Part shown: positions 35,137-45,208 of the stretch, one piece after another
Position numbering within the stretch: position 1 is the first letter of the stretch
Layout: each line of letters starts with the position of its first letter
From: an uncultured Aequorivita sp.
GTDB lineage: Bacteria; Bacteroidota; Bacteroidia; Flavobacteriales; Flavobacteriaceae
DNA length: 64,000 bases
Assembly (NCBI GenBank): GCA_937125455.1
Contig: CAKZLK010000057.1
Location: forward strand, 1-64,000
Direction: 5' to 3'
Made by a program: the position numbers and the translations under genes
Notes under the pieces: generated by a model
Databases searched by the model: none
Seen by the model: only the letters and a program-made list of their open reading frames with translations
What the model was told of the DNA's origin: nothing

Positions 35137-38055
35137 ATGAAGAATTTTTTGCTCGTTTGTATTATCCTATTCATGTATTTCCCTGCAATTGCTCAGGAAA
35201 ATAATCCATTAATTGTTAAGAACGACTTTCAAAACCAAAAAAAATGGGTTGACAGTATTTACGACAATATGTCTTTGGAAGAAAAAATGGGCCAACTTTT
35301 TATGGCGGATATTTTTTCTAGCGACCCCAAAGAGAAAACAGATAAAATAAAGGATTTAATCTCCAATTATCATTTGGGCGGTGTTATTTTTTCAAAAGGA
35401 GGTCCTGTGCGCCAAGCCAAACTAAACAACGAATTTCAATCACTGGCCAAAGTGCCTTTAATGGTTGGTATGGATGCTGAATGGGGTCTGGCTATGCGTC
35501 TAGACTCAACGTACGCTTTTCCTTGGAATATGACCTTGGGAGCCATTACCGATAACAAAATAATTGAAAAAATAGGGCAACGCATTGGCGAGCAATCAAA
35601 ACGCTTGGGTGTGCATATAAACTTTGCACCTGTAGTGGATATTAATACAAATCCAAAAAATCCTATAATTGGCAACCGCTCTTTTGGAGAGGATAGAGAC
35701 AACGTTACGGAAAAAGCGCTCGCTTTTATGAAAGGAATGCAGAGTGCAGGAGTTATGGGGAGTGCAAAACATTTTCCAGGTCATGGTGATACGGAAGTGG
35801 ACAGCCACAAAACCTTGCCCACAGTCGATTTTTCAAGAGAACGACTGGATACTATTGAATTATATCCATATAAAAAACTTATAAGCCAAGGACTAAATAG
35901 CATCATGGTGGCACATTTAAATGTTCCTGCTTTAGAACCCCAAATGAATTACCCATCCTCGCTATCATCAAAAGTAGTTACTGATCTGTTGAAAAAAGAA
36001 TTGGGTTTTAATGGTCTTATTTTTACGGATGCATTAAATATGAAAGGTGCTTCCGATTTTAAAAAGCCCGGTGAGATTGAACTAGCGGCCTTCTTGGCTG
36101 GAAATGACGTCTTGTTAATTCCTGAAGATATACCCAAAGCGATGGAGTTTCTTATCAATTCATATACTGAAAATGTTATTACTGAAAAACGCTTGGCATA
36201 TTCGGTCAAGAAAATTCTTTATGCAAAATACAAAGTTGGCCTAAATCATTATAAACCAGTAAACCTACATTATTTGGTTGAAGATTTAAACTCTGTAAAC
36301 GATGATGCACTTTATGAAGAAGCAATGGATAACGCGCTTACGGTAATTAAAAATGACCGCGCCATTCTTCCTATAAAAGACCTGCAGAAGAAAAAGATTG
36401 CATATATAAACTTCGGAGATGATTCCGGTGAAGAATTTTTGAATGAACTAAAAAAATATGGGAACGTAGATTGGGTAAAGGGCAAAAGCCTTGATGATTA
36501 TGTGGAAAAATTGAAGGAATACAATTACGTCATCATCGGTTTTCACAAGTCGAACGATAATCCGTGGAAAAAATTTGAATTTTCGGAAAATGAACTGGTT
36601 TGGCTTTATGAAATTGCGCGAACAAATACAGTGATCCTTGATGTATTTGCTAGACCGTATGCTATGCTGGACTTAAAAACGACTACAAATTTTGAAGGTA
36701 TCGTGATGTCCTATCAAAACAGTAAAGTTTCACAACAGCTTTCTGCCCAGTTAATTTTTGGAGCACGAGAAGCAAAAGGTAAATTGCCCGTTTCATTGGG
36801 CGAAGATTTTCCTTTGAATACTTTTTTACAAACAAAATCCTTAAGACGGTTACAATATGGAACTCCCGAAAGTGTAGGCGTTAACAGTTATAAACTTCGA
36901 AAAATTGATTCCCTAGCCAATTTAGGCATTCGCGAAGGAATGTTTCCTGGAGCTCAAATACTGGTTGCACGAAAAGGGAAAGTTATTTATCAGAAAAATT
37001 TTGGCTACCACGAATACAACAAGAATCTTGAAGTGCGTGACACGAATGTTTACGACCTAGCTTCAATGACAAAGATATTGGCTGCTCTGCCACTAGTGAT
37101 GCAGTTGGTAGATAAAGGAGAATTAAGCCTAGATACCAAATTATCAGAAATGCTTCCTGAGTATAAAAACTCGAACAAAGCAAATATAAGTTTAAAGCAG
37201 ATGCTCTCACATTATGCCCGTTTCAAGGCATGGATTCCTTTTTATAGACACACTTTTAACGATGAAAAAACTGGAGTTTCCTCAAAATACTATTCAGATG
37301 TTCCTGGAAAGGATTTTAATGTAGAAGTTGCCAAAAATCTCTATATGCGAAGGGATTATATGGATACCATATTCAAGGACATTCGTGAGAGCGATCTCAA
37401 CCCAAAATTGGAATATAAGTACAGCGATCTACCGTATTATATTTTGAAAAAATATTTGGAGCAGAAATTCGGTAAACCCTTGGAAATGATTGTTCAAGAA
37501 AATTTATATGAGTCTTTGGGAGCCAATTATACGATGTATCATCCCTTAGATAAATTCTCAACAGATAATATTCCGCCTACGGAACAGGACGATCTTTTTA
37601 GAAAACAGAAAGTTCAGGGTTATGTGAACGACCAAGGCGCAGCAATGTTAGGGGGCGTGAGTGGTCACGCTGGATTGTTTAGCAATTCTAACGATGTAGC
37701 CAAAATGATGCAAATGTATCTTTGGAAGGGTTTTTATGGAGGCGTACGTTATTTTAAACCCGAAACAATGGATCTTTTCAACACTTGCTATTATTGCGAT
37801 AAAAACGTAAGGCGTGGTGTTGGTTTTGACAAACCGCAATTGGGAACTTCGGGTCCAACCTGTGGATGTGTCTCTATGACCAGTTATGGACATAGTGGTT
37901 TTACTGGAACATTTGGGTGGGCAGATCCAGAACAGGAAATCGTTTATATATTTTTGTCTAACCGAACCTTTCCTGATCCGGAAAACCGAAAGTTGATAAA
38001 AAGTGATTTGCGAAGCAGAATCCAAGAGGCTATTTATGACGCAATTGATTATTAA
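35137..38055 (+). CDS. Glycoside hydrolase family 3 / serine beta-lactamase-fold fusion protein
   Basis: The 972-aa exported protein has its start at ATG 35137, which gives a signal peptide (MKNFLLVCIILFMYFPAIAQ); the longer track ORF overlaps the previous gene. Residues 30-590 are a GH3 beta-N-acetylglucosaminidase-like enzyme with the NagZ motif KHFPGHGDTEVDSH (211-224) and nucleophile Asp in FTDALNMKGA. Residues 600-972 are a class C beta-lactamase/DD-peptidase fold with SMTK (Ser643, Lys646), YSD in the YxN position and HSG as third motif. A role in peptidoglycan fragment processing is inferred. Confidence 0.88.
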   Translation: MKNFLLVCIILFMYFPAIAQENNPLIVKNDFQNQKKWVDSIYDNMSLEEKMGQLFMADIFSSDPKEKTDKIKDLISNYHLGGVIFSKGGPVRQAKLNNEFQSLAKVPLMVGMDAEWGLAMRLDSTYAFPWNMTLGAITDNKIIEKIGQRIGEQSKRLGVHINFAPVVDINTNPKNPIIGNRSFGEDRDNVTEKALAFMKGMQSAGVMGSAKHFPGHGDTEVDSHKTLPTVDFSRERLDTIELYPYKKLISQGLNSIMVAHLNVPALEPQMNYPSSLSSKVVTDLLKKELGFNGLIFTDALNMKGASDFKKPGEIELAAFLAGNDVLLIPEDIPKAMEFLINSYTENVITEKRLAYSVKKILYAKYKVGLNHYKPVNLHYLVEDLNSVNDDALYEEAMDNALTVIKNDRAILPIKDLQKKKIAYINFGDDSGEEFLNELKKYGNVDWVKGKSLDDYVEKLKEYNYVIIGFHKSNDNPWKKFEFSENELVWLYEIARTNTVILDVFARPYAMLDLKTTTNFEGIVMSYQNSKVSQQLSAQLIFGAREAKGKLPVSLGEDFPLNTFLQTKSLRRLQYGTPESVGVNSYKLRKIDSLANLGIREGMFPGAQILVARKGKVIYQKNFGYHEYNKNLEVRDTNVYDLASMTKILAALPLVMQLVDKGELSLDTKLSEMLPEYKNSNKANISLKQMLSHYARFKAWIPFYRHTFNDEKTGVSSKYYSDVPGKDFNVEVAKNLYMRRDYMDTIFKDIRESDLNPKLEYKYSDLPYYILKKYLEQKFGKPLEMIVQENLYESLGANYTMYHPLDKFSTDNIPPTEQDDLFRKQKVQGYVNDQGAAMLGGVSGHAGLFSNSNDVAKMMQMYLWKGFYGGVRYFKPETMDLFNTCYYCDKNVRRGVGFDKPQLGTSGPTCGCVSMTSYGHSGFTGTFGWADPEQEIVYIFLSNRTFPDPENRKLIKSDLRSRIQEAIYDAIDY

Positions 38056-38168
38056 AGGAAACAATGAAAAATACTGCTTCACTGAAGCCCCAAGGCAAAA
38101 ACCTAATGTAGCTTAAGCTTTAGACTGTACTATTTACCTTCAGTCTTGGATCTTATTAAAAAAAAAGT

Positions 38169-39305
38169 ATGAAAATAGCAATAGTATGTTACCCAACCTT
38201 CGGAGGAAGTGGAGTAGTTGCCACAGAACTGGGTTTAGCACTTGCCGAGCATGGGCACGAGGTTCATTTTATTACCTATAAGCAACCAGTTAGACTAGAA
38301 CTGCTCTCTAAGAATATTCATTTTCATGAGGTTTCCGTGCCTGTTTATCCGCTATTTCACTATCAACCCTATGAACTTGCACTTTCCAGCAAATTGGTAG
38401 ATATGGTAAAGCTTCATAAAATAGAAGTATTGCATGTGCATTATGCCATTCCGCATGCATATGCGGGCTATATGGCGAAAAAAATGCTAGAAGAAGAAAA
38501 TATCTATATTCCTATGGTAACAACACTCCACGGAACAGATATTACTTTGGTTGGAAACCATCCATTTTATAAACCAGCAGTAACATTCAGTATTAATAAT
38601 AGTGATGTTGTCACTTCTGTGTCAAAAAGTTTAAAGGAAGATACTTTAAGTCTTTTTGATATTAGAAAGGAAATTCATGTAGTCCCCAATTTTATTGATA
38701 TTCCAAACAAAATCAATCCTTTCACGGATTGCCAGCGTGATATGATGGCCAATAGAGACGAGCGGATAATATCACACGTTAGTAATTTTCGAAAAGTGAA
38801 ACGTGTAATAGATGTAATTGAAATCTTTGATCGCATTCAGAAAAAAATTCCATCAAAATTGATAATGGTAGGTGAAGGGCCTGAACGTGAGGCTTGCGAA
38901 TTGCTTTGTGAAAAGAAAGGTATCGAAGAAAAAGTATTGTTTGTAGGTAATAGTAATGAAGTTGATAAAATTTTATGTTTTACAGATTTATTCATTCTTC
39001 CTTCTGAAAAAGAAAGTTTCGGTCTCGCGGCTTTGGAAGCAATGGCCTGTGGCGTGCCGGTAATTTCTAGCAATACTGGTGGAGTACCTGAAGTTAACAT
39101 CGATGGAGTCAGTGGGTTTTTAAGTGATGTTGGAAATGTTGATGAAATGGCTGAAAATGCTTTGAAGATTTTAGCTACTGACGAATCATTAAATAAATTT
39201 AAAAAAGGGGCTATCGAGTCAGCAATGGTTTATGATACCAAGAAAATAGTGCCTTTGTATGAAAAACTTTATGAAGAGGCCATTCTTCAAATGAAAAGCT
39301 ATTAA
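38169..39305 (+). CDS. bshA: N-acetyl-alpha-D-glucosaminyl L-malate synthase
   Basis: BshA joins UDP-GlcNAc to L-malate, the first step of bacillithiol synthesis. The GT4 enzyme of 378 aa has the N-terminal block CYPTFGGSGVVATELG, the HVHYAIPHA and VTTLHGTDIT segments, and the donor-site EKESFGLAALEAMACGVPVISSNTGG with its E(x)7E pair. It lies 113 nt after the GH3 fusion, so it may have its own promoter. BshB and BshC are not in the window. Confidence 0.93.
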   Translation: MKIAIVCYPTFGGSGVVATELGLALAEHGHEVHFITYKQPVRLELLSKNIHFHEVSVPVYPLFHYQPYELALSSKLVDMVKLHKIEVLHVHYAIPHAYAGYMAKKMLEEENIYIPMVTTLHGTDITLVGNHPFYKPAVTFSINNSDVVTSVSKSLKEDTLSLFDIRKEIHVVPNFIDIPNKINPFTDCQRDMMANRDERIISHVSNFRKVKRVIDVIEIFDRIQKKIPSKLIMVGEGPEREACELLCEKKGIEEKVLFVGNSNEVDKILCFTDLFILPSEKESFGLAALEAMACGVPVISSNTGGVPEVNIDGVSGFLSDVGNVDEMAENALKILATDESLNKFKKGAIESAMVYDTKKIVPLYEKLYEEAILQMKSY

Positions 39306-39479
39306 TCTTTAATTTTCTTTTTAATAAATGCCGTTGAATTTTGTTTTTGTAGACTGGTATTTAAAGCTTTTGCTGTAAGGTTTTAGAGAGGGGTGGCAAT
39401 GTATATCTACATAATACTTTTCCATGATGCGCAAATTTTAATGAATTTTATAAAAAATGCAATAAAACATGATATTTTG

Positions 39480-39503
39480 AAACAGGATTTCCCCTGTTTT
39501 TTT
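39480..39503 (+). terminator. Likely terminator of bshA
   Basis: A 7-bp stem AAACAGG/CCTGTTT with a 6-nt loop is followed by further T residues on the plus strand, 175 nt past the bshA stop. Confidence 0.55.
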
Positions 39504-39510
39504 AAAAGGA

Positions 39511-39537
39511 AAATGCCCCTTTTTATGTGGGGCATTT
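39511..39537 (-). terminator. Terminator of the outer-membrane barrel gene
   Basis: A 9-bp stem AAATGCCCC/GGGGCATTT with a 9-nt loop has an A-run at its left edge that supplies the minus-strand U-tract. It lies 19 nt past the stop and may also serve the plus strand. Confidence 0.75.
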
Positions 39538-39555
39538 CTTTAAAAATATTTTTTT

Positions 39556-40056
39556 TTAAAACTGATAACGTGCACTTAAACCTACATCAAAGCTTACGTC
39601 ATCCCTATAGCCCAAATTCGCTTGTGGTCTAAAATCAAAAGAAATAAGCAATGGGAAATCAAAGTTGTATTCTATCCCAACATCTCCCGTTAAAAAAGCA
39701 AATGCTTCAGAATCATTATACCTATCGTCATAAGGGTAATCCTTATTCTTTCGATCATAACTTACAACACCTGCACCCAAACCAGGACCAGCATACCAAT
39801 TGAAACCACCGTCAATATTCCAAACCCATTGATAGATTCCAGTAAGCTTTACAGCATCCCAATAAGGCTTACTGTGGAAAGCCAACCCAAGTTCCAATCG
39901 GTTATTGTCACCAACAGCACGCTGATAGTTTACTTCTGGGCCAAAGCCATCACTTTCGCTTAGGCGAATCCCTATTGCATTTTTTGAAATTTCTTGAGCA
40001 CTAGCCTGCCATCCAAATGCAGTAACCATAAACATTAAAAAAATTGCTTTTTTCAT
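39556..40056 (-). CDS. Small outer-membrane beta-barrel protein
   Basis: The 166-aa protein has a signal peptide (MKKAIFLMFMVTAFGWQASAQ) and alternating amphipathic strands. It ends in an aromatic C-terminal residue (VGLSARYQF), the usual beta-barrel insertion signal. Segments such as NWYAGPGLGAGVVSYD and FLTGDVGIEYNF are typical of eight-stranded OmpW/OmpX-like barrels. Its ligand or partner is unknown. Confidence 0.8.
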   Translation of the reverse strand: MKKAIFLMFMVTAFGWQASAQEISKNAIGIRLSESDGFGPEVNYQRAVGDNNRLELGLAFHSKPYWDAVKLTGIYQWVWNIDGGFNWYAGPGLGAGVVSYDRKNKDYPYDDRYNDSEAFAFLTGDVGIEYNFDFPLLISFDFRPQANLGYRDDVSFDVGLSARYQF

Positions 40057-40186
40057 AATTCTTCTTTTAGTTAATAAGCTGTAAAAGTAAGTCTATTACT
40101 AAGTAGCAATAGTTAATAGCGTGCCAATCCTTAATTAAAAATCTACAAAGTTTTGTTAAGGATTTTTCTACATTTACAGTACGAAT

Positions 40187-43120
40187 ATGAAAAAACAATT
40201 TCACGATTTTGAAAGGATATTTAAAGGTGAATTTTTCACGGACTCCTTACATACTGCACTATATGCAACAGATGCTTCCGTTTATCGAAAAGTCCCATTA
40301 GCTGTAGCCTACCCAAAAAATGAAGAAGCAATTAAACAACTAATTGCGTTTGCTTCAGAAACTGGTACATCGCTTATTCCACGCACTGCCGGAACTTCAC
40401 TTGCTGGTCAATGTGTGGGAGACGGAATTGTGGTAGATGTTTCAAAATATTTTACTAAAATTCTTTCGATAGATAAGGAAAAACGAACCGTTACACTCCA
40501 ACCAGGTATTATCAGGGATGAACTGAATGCCTATTTAAAACCATTCGGACTTTTTTTCGGACCAAATACTTCTACAAGCAATCGTTGTATGATTGGAGGA
40601 ATGGTGGGAAATAACAGTAGCGGCACAACTTCAATTCAATATGGAGTAACGCGTGATAAAGTTTTAAAGCTTAAAACAATTCTTTCCGATGGGAGTGAAG
40701 CCATTTTTGAAACACTTTCTGAAGAAGCATTTTTTGAAAAAAAGGAATTGAATTCTTTGGAAGGAAAAATATACAAGACCCTTTACAATGAATTAATTTC
40801 AGAAGTAACGCAAAAAGAAATTATAAAAGAGTTTCCTAAGCCTGAAATACACCGAAGAAACACAGGATATGCTGTTGATAGCCTATTGAATACTTCCGTT
40901 TTTAGTGAACATACTGAAGAAATCAACTTGTGTAAACTACTTTGCGGTAGTGAAGGAACACTTGCTTTTACAACAGAAATCACACTCCAATTAGATCTGT
41001 TACCGCCACAATTAACAGTTATGGTTGCAACGCATTACGAAACACTGGAAGCTTGTTTAAATGATGTGATTGTAGCTATGCAACACAACCTGTTCACTTG
41101 CGAAATGATGGACAATGTAATTCTGGATTGCACCAAGCAAAACAAAACGTATGAACCCTATCGTTTTTTTGTAAAAGGCAATCCAAAAGCAATTCTTTTG
41201 CTTGAATTAAAAAGCCATTCAGAACAAGATTTAAATAGACAGACAGAAGCTTTGCTGGAGTCATTAAAAATTTCAACGCAAAGTTACCATAGCCCCATTT
41301 TGAGAGGTGAAGAAATTGATATGGCACTCGAACTCCGAAAAGCTGGCCTAGGTCTTTTGGGAAATATGGTTGGAGACCGGAAAGCAGTTGCCTGCATTGA
41401 AGATACCGCAGTGGCTTTGGAAGATTTGCCCGCATATATTAGTGAATTTTCAGCTCTAATGAAAAAGTATGGTCAACATGCAGTTTACTATGCACATGCT
41501 GGTGCAGGGGAGCTCCATCTGCGGCCTATTCTCAATTTGAAGAAAAAAGAGGATGTGGCATATTTCAGAAAAATAACAACAGATGTAGCTTTGCTTTGCA
41601 AAAAGTACAAAGGCTCCTTTTCTGGCGAGCATGGTGATGGTATTGTACGGGCAGAGTTTATCCCATTAATGATTGGTGAAAACAATTATCATCTTTTAAA
41701 ACGAATTAAAACTGCTTTTGATAGGCAAAACATTTTCAATCCCGGGAAAATTGTAGATGCATATAAAATGGATGAATCCCTTCGATATGAAATAGACAGG
41801 GGAGAGCCCAACATTGAGACACTAATGGATTTCAGTGATTCCGGAGGCATTCTGCGTTTAGCTGAAAAATGCAATGGTAGCGGTGATTGTAGAAAAAGCG
41901 CTGAAGCTCCTGGAGCAATGTGCCCAAGCTATCATGCCACAAAAAACGAGAAAGATACCACACGTGCACGAGCAAATGCATTGCGAGAAATATTGACAAA
42001 TAATCAAGCGGTCAATAAATTTGATTCTAAGGAATTAAAAAATGTTTTTGATCTATGTATAAGTTGTAAGGCTTGCGCTAGCGAATGTCCAAGTAATGTT
42101 GATATTAGCACTACTAAGGCTGAGTTTTTATATCAATACAACAAACTAAATGGTGTTTCTGTTTCGAATAAATTATTTGGGAAAAGTTCCAAACTAAATA
42201 AAATAGCTTCGAGCGCTCCGAAGCTTTCAAATTGGTTTTTTGGTAATAAATTGACTTCAAAAATCATAAAAAACGTAGGAGGTATCCACCAAAATCGCTC
42301 CTTGCCAAAAGTTTCAATTAAAAGTTTTAGTAGGGATTTTAAAAATATTGAAAATCAAATATTTAATGAATTTTCAGTAAAATCTAAAAGTGATAAAAAT
42401 GTACTACTATTCGTTGATGAATTCAGTAACTATTTGGATTCAGAAATTGCGATGGATTCGTTCTTACTTCTGAAAGGTTTAGGTTATAATGTAACTGTAA
42501 TTGATAAATTGGACAGCGGTCGAGCTCTTATTTCAAAAGGCTTTTTGGAAGAGGCAAAAAAAGAAGCTAATACTAACATTGCTTTTTTAAAAGAAATGGT
42601 CTCTGGAGATATCCCGCTTATAGGCATTGAACCTTCTGCTATACTTTCATTTCGAGATGAATATCTTCGGATGGCAAACGATAAAATATCCGCTGAACAT
42701 ATTTCTAAAAATACTTTCTTGATTGAGGAGTTTTTGGCTGCTGAATTAAAAAAAGGAAACATATCCTCAGCACAGTTCACTTCTGAAGAAAAGGAAATTA
42801 AGATCCATGTGCATTGCCATCAAAAATCACTCAGTAACCAAAAAGTGACTTTTGATATTTTAAATCTTCCTCAAAATTATAGACCAATTATTATTCCTTC
42901 GGGTTGTTGTGGAATGGCTGGAAGCTTTGGATATGAAAAGGAACATTACGAAGTGAGCATGAAAATTGGTGAACTAAAACTTTTTCCTACGATTAGAAAA
43001 TCTTCGGAAGATTTTGTTATTGCTGCCAACGGCACCAGCTGTAGGCATCAAATTTTGGATGGTACTGGAAGATCTGCGCTTCATCCAATAACCATTTTGA
43101 AAAATGCTTTAAAAAAATAA
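40187..43120 (+). CDS. FAD-linked oxidase/(Fe-S) fusion, D-2-hydroxyacid dehydrogenase type
   Basis: The 977-aa protein fuses three modules. The first is a PCMH-type FAD domain (LIPRTAGTSLAGQCVGDG, about 65-80) with its FAD-oxidase C-terminal domain (HAGAGELHLRPIL, FSGEHGDGIVRAEF). The second is a dicluster ferredoxin (CNGSGDCRKSAEAPGAMCPS and CISCKACASECPSN). The third is a C-terminal CCG-like domain ending in SGCCGMAGSFGYEKEHYEVS. This matches YdiJ-type D-lactate/D-2-hydroxyglutarate dehydrogenases that feed electrons to the respiratory chain. The precise substrate cannot be read from sequence. It converges on the LpxH-like gene with 1 nt between. Confidence 0.88.
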   Translation: MKKQFHDFERIFKGEFFTDSLHTALYATDASVYRKVPLAVAYPKNEEAIKQLIAFASETGTSLIPRTAGTSLAGQCVGDGIVVDVSKYFTKILSIDKEKRTVTLQPGIIRDELNAYLKPFGLFFGPNTSTSNRCMIGGMVGNNSSGTTSIQYGVTRDKVLKLKTILSDGSEAIFETLSEEAFFEKKELNSLEGKIYKTLYNELISEVTQKEIIKEFPKPEIHRRNTGYAVDSLLNTSVFSEHTEEINLCKLLCGSEGTLAFTTEITLQLDLLPPQLTVMVATHYETLEACLNDVIVAMQHNLFTCEMMDNVILDCTKQNKTYEPYRFFVKGNPKAILLLELKSHSEQDLNRQTEALLESLKISTQSYHSPILRGEEIDMALELRKAGLGLLGNMVGDRKAVACIEDTAVALEDLPAYISEFSALMKKYGQHAVYYAHAGAGELHLRPILNLKKKEDVAYFRKITTDVALLCKKYKGSFSGEHGDGIVRAEFIPLMIGENNYHLLKRIKTAFDRQNIFNPGKIVDAYKMDESLRYEIDRGEPNIETLMDFSDSGGILRLAEKCNGSGDCRKSAEAPGAMCPSYHATKNEKDTTRARANALREILTNNQAVNKFDSKELKNVFDLCISCKACASECPSNVDISTTKAEFLYQYNKLNGVSVSNKLFGKSSKLNKIASSAPKLSNWFFGNKLTSKIIKNVGGIHQNRSLPKVSIKSFSRDFKNIENQIFNEFSVKSKSDKNVLLFVDEFSNYLDSEIAMDSFLLLKGLGYNVTVIDKLDSGRALISKGFLEEAKKEANTNIAFLKEMVSGDIPLIGIEPSAILSFRDEYLRMANDKISAEHISKNTFLIEEFLAAELKKGNISSAQFTSEEKEIKIHVHCHQKSLSNQKVTFDILNLPQNYRPIIIPSGCCGMAGSFGYEKEHYEVSMKIGELKLFPTIRKSSEDFVIAANGTSCRHQILDGTGRSALHPITILKNALKK

Positions 43121-43121
43121 T

Positions 43122-43958
43122 TCACAACATCGTTTTAAACGCTTTCATTGCAGCTACCATATTTTCAAAACCATCATTTTCTTCTTCAAGTAGCGCATCT
43201 TCCGGAATTAAAACATGTTGCCGATCGTGATAGGAATATAAATTCCAGCGTTCGTTATTATATTCCAAAGCTGTTAGATTTTCTACCCAATCGCCACTGT
43301 TTAGATATTCACAACTCCCTTTTGGAGTAAAAATTTCCTTCATACAGGGTTGATGGATATGGCCACAAACCACATAATCAAACTCATTGTCAATTGCCAA
43401 ATCGGTCGCAGTGGTTTCAAAGTCATCAATAAATTTAACAGCACTCTTTACACTGTTCTTTATTTTTTTTGATAACGAATATTTTTCGCGTCCAGCCTTT
43501 TCTAGAAAATAATTTATAAGCCTGTTTAAAAGGATTAAAAGATCATAGCCCCAACCGCCTAGTTTCGCAATCCATTTGGCATGTTGTATTGAAGCATCAA
43601 AAACATCACCGTGAAAAAACCAAGCCTTTTTTCCATCAAGATTGAGCAATAACTTATCAATTATTTGAATATTGCCCATTTTGGTATTGCTAAACCTACG
43701 TAGTTTTTCGTCGTGATTTCCAGTTATATAATATACTTTGGTGCCTTTTGTTGCAAACGATAATAGCTTTTTGATTATCAAAAGATGTGCCTTGGGGAAA
43801 TAGCGTTTTCGAAATTGCCAGATATCAATTATATCACCATTTAAAATAATTTTTTTTGGCTTTATGGAGTTCAAGTAATGCAGAAGTTCTTTAGCGTGGC
43901 AGCCATACGTCCCTAAATGGACATCAGATATTACGACAATTTCAACCTTCCTTTTCAA
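43122..43958 (-). CDS. UDP-2,3-diacylglucosamine diphosphatase-like metallophosphoesterase
   Basis: The 278-aa calcineurin-like phosphoesterase has the dimetal motifs SDVHLGTYGCH, LNGDIIDIW, YITGNHDEKLR, FFHGDVFD and VCGHIHQP. The family acts in lipid A synthesis as LpxH, releasing UMP from UDP-diacylglucosamine. Bacteroidota commonly carry two paralogues, so this copy may be the true LpxH or its relative. It is divergent from aroC. Confidence 0.82.
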   Translation of the reverse strand: MKRKVEIVVISDVHLGTYGCHAKELLHYLNSIKPKKIILNGDIIDIWQFRKRYFPKAHLLIIKKLLSFATKGTKVYYITGNHDEKLRRFSNTKMGNIQIIDKLLLNLDGKKAWFFHGDVFDASIQHAKWIAKLGGWGYDLLILLNRLINYFLEKAGREKYSLSKKIKNSVKSAVKFIDDFETTATDLAIDNEFDYVVCGHIHQPCMKEIFTPKGSCEYLNSGDWVENLTALEYNNERWNLYSYHDRQHVLIPEDALLEEENDGFENMVAAMKAFKTML

Positions 43959-44106
43959 ATACGAATAATTTATTCAAATTTCTAAATTTTAAGAAGCAAA
44001 CGTTTTACTACAATGTTACGATTGTTTGGCTTTATGGTTATTTGATTTGCTGAATGTTTCCGAAATATTAAGAACAGTGTTATTTTCATTATTCATCCCT
44101 ATCAAT

Positions 44107-44114
44107 TACATTTG
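44107..44114 (+). promoter_or_regulatory. Candidate aroC promoter -7 element
   Basis: TACATTTG is an exact TAnnTTTG match, preceded by TTTT about 20 nt upstream in the -33 position. The ATG of aroC lies 14 nt downstream, so the leader would be very short. Confidence 0.45.
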
Positions 44115-44128
44115 TTGAAAAGCAAAAT

Positions 44129-45193
44129 ATGGCGGGCAATTCCTTCGGAAAAATCTTTAAACTTAGCTCCTTTGGCGAATCGCACGGACTAGCCATTGGA
44201 GGAATTATAGATGGTTGTCCAGCGGGTCTTTTACTTGACTTTAATGCGATTGCCATTGAGATGCAACGCAGAAAACCAGGCCAATCTAGCATAGTTACAC
44301 AACGAAAAGAAGAGGATGAAGTGAAATTTCTTTCAGGAATATTTGAAGGAAAAACAACTGGGGCTCCTATTGGTTTCTTTATTGAAAATACCGATCAAAA
44401 AAGCAAGGATTATAGTCATATTAAAGATATTTATCGCCCTTCACATGCCGATTATACCTATGATAAAAAATATGGAATCCGTGATTATCTCGGTGGTGGC
44501 CGTTCTTCAGCACGTGAAACAGCATGCAGAGTTGTGGCAGGCGCGATAGCAAAGCAACTGCTAAAGGATATAAAAATCACCGCCTATGTCTCTGCTGTGG
44601 GTGAAATGGAACTGAAAAAACACTATTCCGAACTTGACTTTTCTGAAATCGAAAAAAACCCTGTTAGGTGTGCTGATGGAGAAATGGCTTCAAAAATGGA
44701 AGATTATATAAAGTCCATTCGAAAGGAAGGTGATACTGTTGGAGGAATTATAACTTGTGTCATCCAAAATGTGCCTATTGGTTTAGGCGAACCTGTTTTT
44801 GATAAACTTCACGCAGAGTTGGGAAAAGCAATGCTCTCCATAAACGCTGTAAAGGGTTTTGAGTATGGTAGCGGTTTTGCGGGAACCCAAATGAAAGGGA
44901 GTAAACATAATGATGCTTTTAATAAAGATGGAAGTACAAAAAGCAATCACAGTGGTGGAATTCAAGGTGGAATAAGCAATGGCGAAGACATTTATTTTAA
45001 AGTTGCTTTTAAACCCGTGGCCACCATTATGCAAAAACAGGAAACAATTGATAACAAAGGGGAGAAAGCTATAGCTGAAGGGAAAGGGCGTCACGACCCA
45101 TGTGTTGTACCTCGAGCCGTACCCATTGTTGAAGCAATGACGGCATTAGTTTTGGCAGATTTTCACCTATTGAATAAAATTTCAAGGCTTTAA
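44129..45193 (+). CDS. aroC: Chorismate synthase
   Basis: AroC converts 5-enolpyruvylshikimate-3-phosphate to chorismate using reduced FMN, the last step of the common aromatic pathway. Signatures are [39 protein letters not shown], the [20 protein letters not shown] block and the [15 protein letters not shown] region with [17 protein letters not shown]. The 354-aa length is normal. The symporter gene starts 15 nt after the stop. Confidence 0.97.
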   Translation: MAGNSFGKIFKLSSFGESHGLAIGGIIDGCPAGLLLDFNAIAIEMQRRKPGQSSIVTQRKEEDEVKFLSGIFEGKTTGAPIGFFIENTDQKSKDYSHIKDIYRPSHADYTYDKKYGIRDYLGGGRSSARETACRVVAGAIAKQLLKDIKITAYVSAVGEMELKKHYSELDFSEIEKNPVRCADGEMASKMEDYIKSIRKEGDTVGGIITCVIQNVPIGLGEPVFDKLHAELGKAMLSINAVKGFEYGSGFAGTQMKGSKHNDAFNKDGSTKSNHSGGIQGGISNGEDIYFKVAFKPVATIMQKQETIDNKGEKAIAEGKGRHDPCVVPRAVPIVEAMTALVLADFHLLNKISRL

Positions 45194-45208
45194 AAAATTA
45201 CAATTTAT

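Noticed and set aside
39393-39632. 79-aa plus-strand ORF after bshA
   Set aside because: It runs through two terminator hairpins and into the antisense of the outer-membrane barrel gene; its composition is that of AT-rich non-coding DNA.
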